DNA from: Siccirubricoccus phaeus
Lineage (GTDB): Bacteria > Pseudomonadota > Alphaproteobacteria > Acetobacterales > Acetobacteraceae
Assembly (NCBI RefSeq): GCF_008360935.1
Contig: NZ_SRXO01000013.1
Span: forward strand, 62,001 to 126,000
Length of the DNA: 64,000 nt
Direction of reading: 5' to 3'
Program-made: the position numbers and the translations under genes
Shown: piece after piece, positions 35,865 to 42,791 of the stretch
Layout: every line of letters starts with the position of its first letter
How positions within the stretch are numbered: position 1 is the stretch's first letter
Notes under the pieces: model-generated
Told to the model about the DNA's origin: nothing
Database searches by the model: none
Seen by the model: only the letters and a program-made list of their open reading frames with translations

Positions 35865-35880
35865 GGTGACCCGGGTTACC
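35865..35880. promoter_or_regulatory. 16-bp imperfect palindrome between divergent small genes
   Basis: GGTGACCC/GGGTTACC forms a near-perfect palindrome with one mismatched pair, centred in the 131-bp gap between the proline-rich gene and the small exported protein. It could be an operator shared by both; there is no direct evidence. Confidence 0.35.
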
Positions 35881-35933
35881 GCGCGGCGCCGGGCGGCGGC
35901 GCTTCCCTGGCGACACGGCCAGGGAGCCTCGCC

Positions 35934-36134
35934 ATGGAGCAATTCATCCTCGTGCTGCTGGTCCTTCGCGGCGTGAGCGGGCCGGTGCCGCCGCCGCCGC
36001 ATGACCACCCGCCCTTCCCGAGCCTCGCGGCCTGCGAGGCGGCCGCAGCGCAGAAGCCGGTGCCGCCGGGGATGCGGCTGGTCTGCCTGCCAGTGGCGGC
36101 GGGCCCACCGGTGATGGGGGCGATGCACTATTAA
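35934..36134 (+). CDS. Small hypothetical exported or membrane-anchored protein
   Basis: A 66-residue protein beginning MEQFILVLLVLRGVSGPVPP, a short hydrophobic stretch that could be a signal or anchor. It is followed by a His/Pro patch and a compact segment ACEAAAAQKPVPPGMRLVCL with two cysteines that might form a disulfide. The ATG is preceded by AGGGAGCCTCGCC. No family is recognised. It lies alone on the plus strand next to the stress-protein cluster. Confidence 0.55.
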   Translation: MEQFILVLLVLRGVSGPVPPPPHDHPPFPSLAACEAAAAQKPVPPGMRLVCLPVAAGPPVMGAMHY

Positions 36135-36281
36135 AGTGGGGGGTAAATTGAGGGGAACTCCGGCGGGCAGCGGCGCGGCGGTGCGCGGCGCCGTGACGCC
36201 ACCCTGTCCCGCCGCATCGCCCTGCCCCCTGCAGCCGCGGCAGCGCCGGCCTTCATGCTCCAGCGAAGGGGGAGGAGAGCC

Positions 36282-37106
36282 CTACCGCGTCCGCCGCCCC
36301 AGCATCGCGCCGCCGATGACGGTCAGCGTCAGCGTCACCGCCAGCAGCAGAAAGGCGAGCGCCGCGCCGAAGGGCCAATTGGTACCCTTGACGAATTGGT
36401 CATAGACCGCCGGCGCCATCATCTTGAATTGCGGCCCGCCGAGCAGGACGGGGGTGGCATAGGCGTTCATGCAGAGGATGAAGACCAGCACGCAGCCGGC
36501 GGCGACGCCCGGGGCGGCCAGCGGCAGCACCACGCGGCGGAAAGCAGTCAGCGGCCCGGCGCCGAGATTGGCCGCGGCTTCCTCCACCTGGCGCGGAATG
36601 CCCTCGATGACCGCTGCCAGCGTCAGGATCATGTAGGGCGCCACCACGGCGAGGATGCCGGCGATGACGGCGCCCCTGGTGTAGAGCAGCGTCAGCGGCT
36701 CGCCACTCAGCCCCAGCCCCTGCAGCGCGGCGTTGATGGCGCCGTCGCGGCCCAGCAGCGCCATCCACCCCGCCGCGCGCACCACATTGCCGACCAGCAG
36801 GGGGAAGAGCGTCAGGATCATCGCCAGGCTCTTCCACCGGCTTTCCATCCGCGCCAGCCAATAGGCGGGGGCGAGGCCGAGCAGCAGGGCGAGGAGCGTA
36901 CAGGAAAGGGCAACGGTCATCGTCGTCGCCATCACCTCCTGGTAATAGGGGTCGGCGACGGCGCGCAGGTAATTGGCGGGCGACAGCGCCTCCACCATGA
37001 GCTGGGTCGGGCTGTACTCGTTCAGGCTGATGCGCAGCAGCAGGGCGAGCGGCGCGACCAGCAGCAGCAGGACCAGCAGGGTGGCGGGGAGGATGAGGGC
37101 CGCCAT
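36282..37106 (-). CDS. ABC transporter permease, PotB-like
   Basis: A 274-residue inner-membrane permease with six hydrophobic segments. The EAA loop that contacts the ATPase reads EEAAANLGAGPLTAFRRVVL. Architecture matches the spermidine/putrescine and iron-type importers (PotB/PotC family). The ATG at 37106 lies 4 bp after the stop of the binding-protein gene. It is the last gene of a seven-gene operon that also encodes a second permease, an ATPase and binding proteins. The substrate is probably a cation or small organic compound, judging only by family. Confidence 0.9.
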   Translation of the reverse strand: MAALILPATLLVLLLLVAPLALLLRISLNEYSPTQLMVEALSPANYLRAVADPYYQEVMATTMTVALSCTLLALLLGLAPAYWLARMESRWKSLAMILTLFPLLVGNVVRAAGWMALLGRDGAINAALQGLGLSGEPLTLLYTRGAVIAGILAVVAPYMILTLAAVIEGIPRQVEEAAANLGAGPLTAFRRVVLPLAAPGVAAGCVLVFILCMNAYATPVLLGGPQFKMMAPAVYDQFVKGTNWPFGAALAFLLLAVTLTLTVIGGAMLGRRTR

Positions 37107-37110
37107 GATC

Positions 37111-38190
37111 TCAGCCCTTGAACTCCTTGGTCCAGAATTCCAGCACCTGCGGCACCATCCGCGCCATGTAGCCGTAATCCGGCGCACGCAGCTTCGCCTG
37201 GTCCTCTGGCGAGAGGTTGATCTCCTTCGCCAGCTCCGGCGGCAGGGGCGCATCCGTCACCGTCGGCACATAGCCCATGCGGTCGGCGAAGGCGGATTGC
37301 GCCCGCACATCCAGCATGGCGTCCATGTAGCGCCAGGCCTGCTCCTTGTTCCGCGCATTCCTCGGCACCGCCATTTCATAGGTGATGGAGGTGGCGCCCT
37401 CGCTCGGCACCACATGCTCCAGCGGGATGCCGGATTTCTTCCACATGAAGCCGCGGGCGAGCCACATCACGGTCAGCCACACCTCCTCCGACTTCAGCGC
37501 CGCCGCCAGCGCCTCATTGGAGGGGTAGACGCGGGCGCCGAGCCGCTTCCAGTCGCGCAGCTTGCCCCAGGCAGGGGCGAAATCGCCGTTGCCGCCGCCG
37601 CCGACGATCGCTGCGGTTTCCACATACTGCGCATAGAGCAGGTCCGAGAGGCCGATGCGGCCCTGGTATTTCGGGTCCCATAGATCGGCATAGCTGCGCG
37701 GCGCGGGGGAGACCTTGTTCGGGTTGTAGAGGATGACGCGCGCCGAATAGATATGCGGCAGGGCGTATGGCTTGCGCAGGGCGGGGATGATGGCGGATTG
37801 GCGGCGCACGCTGTCCGGCACGGGGTCGAACATGCCGTGCTGGGCAAGCTCGTACATGTCCACGTCGGAGAGGGCGGCGACATCCATGCTGCCGCGCCGC
37901 GCTTGGCGTTCCGCCAGCAGCTTGGCCTTGCGCGGCGGGGCGGGCGCCACGTCCTGCACCGGGTCCAGGCCGGCGGGGCGGGCCACCGGCTCGTCCACCG
38001 CCTGGCGCAGGATGTCTCCATAGTCGCCGCCCCAGGTGCCGACCACGAGCTGCGTGCCCTGGGCGCACGGCAGCCGGGGAGCCCCGGCCGTCAGCGCCGC
38101 GACGGCCAGGGCCAGCTTCCGCCTGCCGACCGGTTGCCGGAGGGCGGCAGGGCCTGCAAGCGCCAGGCGGTTGGCCAGAACAAGGCTCAC
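37111..38190 (-). CDS. ABC transporter substrate-binding protein, PotD-like (tandem copy 3)
   Basis: A 359-residue exported binding protein. After a signal-like N-terminus (Ala/Leu-rich, ending PCAQG) comes QLVVGTWGGDYGDILRQAV, the start of a type-2 periplasmic binding fold of the PotD/polyamine or Fe class. The middle has SYADLWDPKYQGRIGLSD and a conserved KSEEVWLTVMWLARGFMWKK. The start is GTG at 38190, forming GTGA with the upstream paralogue's stop. It is clearly a duplicate of the next gene, with many identical blocks, implying ligand broadening or dosage. Confidence 0.9.
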   Translation of the reverse strand: MSLVLANRLALAGPAALRQPVGRRKLALAVAALTAGAPRLPCAQGTQLVVGTWGGDYGDILRQAVDEPVARPAGLDPVQDVAPAPPRKAKLLAERQARRGSMDVAALSDVDMYELAQHGMFDPVPDSVRRQSAIIPALRKPYALPHIYSARVILYNPNKVSPAPRSYADLWDPKYQGRIGLSDLLYAQYVETAAIVGGGGNGDFAPAWGKLRDWKRLGARVYPSNEALAAALKSEEVWLTVMWLARGFMWKKSGIPLEHVVPSEGATSITYEMAVPRNARNKEQAWRYMDAMLDVRAQSAFADRMGYVPTVTDAPLPPELAKEINLSPEDQAKLRAPDYGYMARMVPQVLEFWTKEFKG

Positions 38191-39242
38191 CGCTTGAACT
38201 CCTTGTTCCAGAAATCGACGAGCGCCGCCTGGTTCCTGGCGATGTAGTCGTAATCCGGCGCGCGCAGCCTTGCCTGCTGCTCCGGCGTCAGGCTGATCTG
38301 CCGGGCGAGGTCGGGCGGCAGCACGGCATCCGTCACCGTCGGCGCATAGCCCATGCGGTCGGCGAAGGCGGTCTGCGCCCGCGGATCCAGCGCGGCGTTC
38401 AGATAGGCCATGGCGCCGTCGCGGTTGCGGGCATTCTTCGGCACGGACATCTCGAAGCAGATGCTGGTCGCGCCCTCTGCCGGCACCGCATGCTCCACCG
38501 GGATGCCGGCCTTCTTCCACATGAAGCCGCGGGCCAGCCACATGATGGTCAGCCACACCTCCTCGGATTTCAGCCCGGCCGCCAGCGCCTCGTTCGAGGG
38601 ATAGACCTTGGCGTCCAGGCTGCGCAGCTCCATCAGCTTGCGCTTGCCCGGCTCGTAGTCGCTCTGACTGCCGCCGCCGGCCAGGGCGGCGGATTCGATG
38701 TTCTGCAGGTAGAGCAGATCCACCAGCCCCACCCGGCCGCGATATTTCGGGTCCCACAGATCGGCATAGCCCTGGGGCGGCGCCGAGACCTTCGCCGGGT
38801 TGTAGAGGATGACCTTGGCCGAATAGATATGCGGCACCGAGTAATCCCGCTTCAGCGTCGGAATCGCCCTGGCCAGGTTCGGCACGCCTGCGTCCGTCGC
38901 CGGTTCGAACACCCCCTGCTGCGCCATGGTGTACATGTCGATGTCGGAGAGACAGCAGACATCCATGCTGCCGCGGCGGGATTGCCGCTCGGCGATCAGC
39001 TTCGCCTTGCGCGGATCCTGCGGGCCGACATCCTGCACCACCTCCACCCCCTGCGGGCGGAGCAGCGGGCGGTCGATATGGCCGGCCAGCAGCTCGGCAT
39101 AGTCGCCGCCCCAGGTGCCGACGACCACCTGCCCGGATTGCGCGCGGGCGAGGCCGGGCAGGCCGGCGGTGAGCGCCGCGGCAAGGGTGGAGCGGCGGGT
39201 GAGGCGCATGGCGGCGGGGCGGGTCGGCTCGTCCTGCATCAT
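38187..39242 (-). CDS. ABC transporter substrate-binding protein, PotD-like (tandem copy 2)
   Basis: A 351-residue paralogue of its downstream neighbour. The signal peptide with twin Arg (MRLTRRSTLAAALTAGLPG) ends ARAQSG; QVVVGTWGGDYAELLAGHID and GYADLWDPKYRGRVGLVD follow, and the C-terminus is YDYIARNQAALVDFWNKEFK. The binding cleft residues differ from copy 3 at several places, for example SMDVCCLSDIDMY versus SMDVAALSDVDMY. Start choice: ATG at 39242 overlaps the stop of the deleted copy (ATGA); ATG at 39209 would also encode the full signal peptide. Confidence 0.9.
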   Translation of the reverse strand: MMQDEPTRPAAMRLTRRSTLAAALTAGLPGLARAQSGQVVVGTWGGDYAELLAGHIDRPLLRPQGVEVVQDVGPQDPRKAKLIAERQSRRGSMDVCCLSDIDMYTMAQQGVFEPATDAGVPNLARAIPTLKRDYSVPHIYSAKVILYNPAKVSAPPQGYADLWDPKYRGRVGLVDLLYLQNIESAALAGGGSQSDYEPGKRKLMELRSLDAKVYPSNEALAAGLKSEEVWLTIMWLARGFMWKKAGIPVEHAVPAEGATSICFEMSVPKNARNRDGAMAYLNAALDPRAQTAFADRMGYAPTVTDAVLPPDLARQISLTPEQQARLRAPDYDYIARNQAALVDFWNKEFKR

Positions 39243-39472
39243 CCCTTGAACTCCCGGGTCCAGACATCGAGGGTCGCCGCATTGGTGCGGGCGAGATAGT
39301 CATGTACCGGCTGCAGGCCCCTGGGGCGCAGCAGGGGCTGCTCGATCTCGCCGATCAGCAGCGCCGCGCAGCCGCCGCCCCAGATGCCCACCACCAGCTC
39401 CCCCGTCTGGGCCTGGGCGAGGGCGGGTGCGGCCGAAGGCGCCGGCAGCAGGGTGCGTCGGGCGGGGCTCAT
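39239..39472 (-). pseudogene. Internally deleted substrate-binding protein (tandem copy 1 remnant)
   Basis: A 77-codon open frame consisting of the two ends of the same binding protein. Residues 1-56 match the signal peptide and N-terminus of copies 2 and 3 (GELVVGIWGGGCAALLIG, QPLLRPRGL). Residues 57-77 match their C-terminus (HDYLARTNAATLDVWTREFK). About 260 residues have been lost in one in-frame event, near where copy 2 has residue 69 and residue 331. Both ends keep 4-bp overlaps with flanking genes, so operon reading is preserved. It cannot fold as a binding protein but may still be translated and exported. Confidence 0.88.
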
Positions 39473-40554
39473 GCGGGCGTCTCCGGGGCGGGCAGGTCGC
39501 CGGGCGCGGCGCAGAGCAGCCGGGCGAGCGCCGGATCCCATTCGGCCATCACCCGGTCGCCGACGGCAAGGGCGCGCATGGCGCTGCCTTCCGCCGGCGT
39601 CGGACGGATGGCGAAGAGGCGCGCGCCGGCGAGGTCCAGATGATATTCCGTCTGTGCCCCGAGATAGGTGATGGCCGACACCCGTGCCGCCATGCCGTCC
39701 GCCCCGGCCGGGGTGATGGCGATGGCTTCCGGCCGCAGCGCCAGCATGTTGGCGCCCGGCGGGCCGGACAGGGCGCAAGGCAGCACGGCGCCGGCGGCGG
39801 TGCGGAACAGCCCCTGCCCCTCCACCGCGCCGGGGACGAGGTTGCAGCGGCCGATGAAGCCGGCAACGAAAACATCCGCCGGACGCTCATACAGCTCCTC
39901 CGCGCTGCCCACCTGACGGACGCGGCCGCGGTCCATCACCACCAGCCGGTCGGCCATGGTCAGCGCCTCCTCCTGGTCATGCGTCACGAACAGGGTGGTG
40001 AGGCCGAGGCGCTGCTGCAAAGCGCGGATCTCGACGCGCACTTCGGCGCGCAATTTGGCGTCGAGATTGGAAAGCGGCTCATCCAGCAGGAACACCGCCG
40101 GGTTCACCACCAAAGCGCGCGCCAGCGCCACGCGCTGCTGCTGGCCGCCGGAAAGCTGGCGCGGCAGGCGCTCGGCATAGCCATCGAGGCGCACCAGGCG
40201 CAGCGCCTCCTTCACCCGCGCCTCGCGCTCGGCGCGGTTCACCTTGCGCATCTCCAGGCCGAAAACGACGTTCTGCGCCACGCTCATATGCGGGAAGAGG
40301 GCGTAGGACTGGAACACCATGCCGGTGTCCCGCGCATAGGGCGGCAGGCGCGTGACGTCGCGGCCGGCGATCAGCACGCGTCCCTCGCTGGGCGGAACGA
40401 AGCCGGCGACCATGCGCAAGGTGGTGGTCTTGCCGCAGCCGGAGGGGCCGAGCAGCGCCACCAGCTCCCCCTGCGCCACCTGCAGATCCACGCGCTCCAC
40501 CGCCATGGTGGCGCCGTAGCGGCGGGAGAGGCCGTCAAGGGTCAGCGTGCCCAT
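39469..40554 (-). CDS. ABC transporter ATP-binding protein, PotA-like
   Basis: A 361-residue ATPase energising import. Walker A is GPSGCGKTT (36-44), the Q-loop VFQSYALFP, the signature LSGGQQQR (134-141), Walker B FLLDEP (155-160) and the switch histidine in FVTHDQEE. The C-terminal third is a TOBE-type domain (FIGRCNLVPG, LALRPEAIAI), as in PotA, FbpC and UgpC. It overlaps the deleted binding protein by ATGA, and the second permease ends 3 bp upstream. It should serve both permeases of this operon. Confidence 0.95.
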   Translation of the reverse strand: MGTLTLDGLSRRYGATMAVERVDLQVAQGELVALLGPSGCGKTTTLRMVAGFVPPSEGRVLIAGRDVTRLPPYARDTGMVFQSYALFPHMSVAQNVVFGLEMRKVNRAEREARVKEALRLVRLDGYAERLPRQLSGGQQQRVALARALVVNPAVFLLDEPLSNLDAKLRAEVRVEIRALQQRLGLTTLFVTHDQEEALTMADRLVVMDRGRVRQVGSAEELYERPADVFVAGFIGRCNLVPGAVEGQGLFRTAAGAVLPCALSGPPGANMLALRPEAIAITPAGADGMAARVSAITYLGAQTEYHLDLAGARLFAIRPTPAEGSAMRALAVGDRVMAEWDPALARLLCAAPGDLPAPETPA

Positions 40555-40557
40555 GCG

Positions 40558-41367
40558 TCAGACCACTCGGCTCAGCTTCACGAAGCGGTCGGTGATGAGC
40601 ATCAGCGCGCCGACCAGCGCGATCTGCACCGTGGCAACGGCGGCAAGCGTCGGGTCCACGCGGAACTCCAGGTAATTGAGCATGGCGACCGGCAGGGTGA
40701 CGCGGCCCGGGCCGACCAGCAGCAGGGTGAGCTCGAGATTCTCGAAACTCTGGATGAAGCTGAACAGCGCCGCGGCGACGATGCCGGGGCGCAGCATGGG
40801 CAGGGTGACGCGGCGGAAGACGGTGAAGGGCCGCGCGCCGAGATTGGCCGCCGCCTCCTCCGCCGCCCGGTCCAGCCCGGCGAGCGAGGCGGAGACCAGC
40901 CGCACCGTCCAGGGAATGGTCAGCAGCACATGCGCGGCGACGAGGCCGGCCAGCGTGCCCTTGATGTCGTCATCCACCCAGAATTCGGCGCGGACGTAGA
41001 AGAGGTAGAGGGCGGTGCCCGCCACCACCCCCGGCACCGCCAGCGGCCCCAGCAGCAGCGTGTTCAGCGCCTGCCGCCCGCGCCAGGCGCCGCGGCTGAT
41101 GGCCAGCGCTGCCGCCGTGCCGCAGGGCACGCCGATGACGGTGGCGGCCAGGGCAAGCTGCAGGGAGGTGACGAAGCCCCGGGCGAATTCCCGCTTCTCC
41201 CAGGCATTGGCGTACCAGTCGAAGGTCAGGCCCCGGGGCGGGAAGCTGACGATCTCCTGCGCGAAGACGCTAATGACGACGACGGCAAGCACCGGCGCCA
41301 GGATCAGCCCATAGGCCCCGGCCACCGCCAGGGCGAACAGCATCCGCCGCATCCGCGACCCGCCCAT
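40558..41367 (-). CDS. ABC transporter permease, PotC-like
   Basis: A 269-residue permease with six hydrophobic spans. The N-terminal segment MLFALAVAGAYGLILAPVLA is the first. The cytoplasmic EAA motif is EEAAANLGARPFTVFRRVTL, nearly identical to that of the other permease gene. It pairs with the PotB-like protein as a heterodimeric channel. The two permease genes sit at opposite ends of the transporter cassette, with ATPase and binding proteins between them. It is 49 bp downstream of the amidohydrolase. Confidence 0.92.
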   Translation of the reverse strand: MGGSRMRRMLFALAVAGAYGLILAPVLAVVVISVFAQEIVSFPPRGLTFDWYANAWEKREFARGFVTSLQLALAATVIGVPCGTAAALAISRGAWRGRQALNTLLLGPLAVPGVVAGTALYLFYVRAEFWVDDDIKGTLAGLVAAHVLLTIPWTVRLVSASLAGLDRAAEEAAANLGARPFTVFRRVTLPMLRPGIVAAALFSFIQSFENLELTLLLVGPGRVTLPVAMLNYLEFRVDPTLAAVATVQIALVGALMLITDRFVKLSRVV

Positions 41368-41416
41368 CCCGCCTCCGTCTCCCGCGCCGCAGCATGCGGG
41401 GGGACGGGCCGGGTGG

Positions 41417-42655
41417 TCAACGATTCAGCCGGTCGATCAGCGCCTCGCCGCCCTTCATGACGAAGGGGATGCGTTCCCCCTGGCCGGTCAGCACGCCGAT
41501 ATCGGCGAGCGGGTCGCCCTCCACCAGGATGAGGTCGGCGAGCGCCCCCGGGGCGATGACGCCCAGCTCCCCCTCCTTGCCCAGCAGCGCGGCGTTGATG
41601 CTGGTGGCGCTGCGCAGCACGTCGGCGGCCGGCAGCACCTGGCGGCGGATGGTGAACTCATCCGACTGGCGGCGATGCATCTCCGCCAGCAGGTCGGTGC
41701 CGAAGCCCATGCGGACGCCGGCGCGGGAGAGGATTTCCAGGCTGCCGAGGCCGGCGCCCTTCACCTCTGCCAGCTTCCGCATGCTCTCGGGCGGCAGGCC
41801 GAGCGAATCACCCTCATCCTCCAGCGCCTCGTAAGTAACGAGGGTGGGGACGGCGAAGGCGCCCTTTTCCGCCATGAAGGCGGCGGTCGGCGCGTCGATC
41901 AGGTTGGCATGCTCGATGGAGTGGACGCCGAGGCGAACGGCCCGGTGGATACTCTCCGGCGTATAGGCGTGCGCGAGGACATAGCTGCGCCAGGCGGAAG
42001 CTTCCCAGACGGCGCAGGCGATCTCCTCATCGCTGTATTGCAGCGCGTAGATCGGATCGGAGGGCGAGGCGACGCCGCCGCTCGCCATGATCTTGATGGC
42101 ATGCGCGCCGCGCTTCAGCTCGCCGCGCACCGCCTTGCGCACCTCATCCACGCCGTCGGCGATGACGGCAATGGCCTGGGTCGGCGCGCAGCAGCCGCAG
42201 AATTGCTCCAGGAACACGTTCGGCCGCATGTCGCCATGCCCACCGGTGGGGGAGAGGGCGCGGCCCGGATAGAACAGCCGCGGCGCGGCGATCAGCCCGG
42301 TCTCGACGGCGATGGCCAGCCCCCAATCGGCGCCGCCGGCATCGCGCAGCGTGGTGAAGCCGCGTTGCAGCGACTGCTTCAGCCGCTCCGCCGCGCGCAG
42401 CGCCTGCAGGCTGCGCGGCAGCCTATCCAGCCGGCCGAGATCGGCATCCACGCCATAGGCGTGCACATGCGCGTCGATCAGCCCCGGCATCAGGGTGCGG
42501 CCGCCGCATTCCACCAGCCGCGCCGCGGCGCTGCCGATCGGCCGGTCCGCCACCTCCTTGATGCGCCCGTCCTCCACCAGGACCTCGAGCCCTTCGGCCA
42601 GCGCATCGGCCTTCCCGTCCCAGAGCCGGAGATTGCGGAACAGCGTCGTCGTCAT
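41417..42655 (-). CDS. Amidohydrolase, imidazolonepropionase/Xaa-Pro dipeptidase-like
   Basis: A 412-residue metal-dependent hydrolase. Metal ligands lie in PGLIDAHVHAYG, a carboxylation-type lysine in AHAIKIMASGGV, histidines in VLAHAYTPESIHRA and SIEHANLID, and the terminal aspartate in GFGTDLLAE. The pattern is COG1228, whose members hydrolyse amide or peptide bonds in cyclic compounds, organophosphates or Xaa-Pro dipeptides. Start: ATG at 42655 after AGGAGGCCGGC. It is the first gene of the operon with the ABC importer and so probably acts on the imported compound. No signal peptide, hence cytoplasmic. Confidence 0.9.
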   Translation of the reverse strand: MTTTLFRNLRLWDGKADALAEGLEVLVEDGRIKEVADRPIGSAAARLVECGGRTLMPGLIDAHVHAYGVDADLGRLDRLPRSLQALRAAERLKQSLQRGFTTLRDAGGADWGLAIAVETGLIAAPRLFYPGRALSPTGGHGDMRPNVFLEQFCGCCAPTQAIAVIADGVDEVRKAVRGELKRGAHAIKIMASGGVASPSDPIYALQYSDEEIACAVWEASAWRSYVLAHAYTPESIHRAVRLGVHSIEHANLIDAPTAAFMAEKGAFAVPTLVTYEALEDEGDSLGLPPESMRKLAEVKGAGLGSLEILSRAGVRMGFGTDLLAEMHRRQSDEFTIRRQVLPAADVLRSATSINAALLGKEGELGVIAPGALADLILVEGDPLADIGVLTGQGERIPFVMKGGEALIDRLNR

Positions 42656-42791
42656 GCCGGCCTCCTGGCGTGCTGCGCGGAAAGCATCGCGGATCGCGCC
42701 GGCTTGCGCCAGAGGCTCGGGCAATACATGCTAACTATCTGAAAATAAACATAAATACCTCGACACCTCTACAGGAATCGAAAGTGAAGAG
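42656..42791. promoter_or_regulatory. AT-rich divergent promoter region
   Basis: Between the amidohydrolase/ABC operon and the TonB-dependent receptor lies a 136-bp gap. Its right half (42722-42790, with ACTATCTGAAAATAAACATA) is strikingly AT-rich against the surrounding DNA. Divergent promoters and a regulator site are expected here. No convincing Fur box or -35/-10 pair can be assigned by eye. Confidence 0.6.

Noticed and set aside
37111-39303. A single 730-codon frame spanning both binding-protein genes
   Set aside because: Only its C-terminal half is a real protein (37111-38190). The N-terminal half is an alternate frame of the upstream paralogue, which is better read in its own frame.
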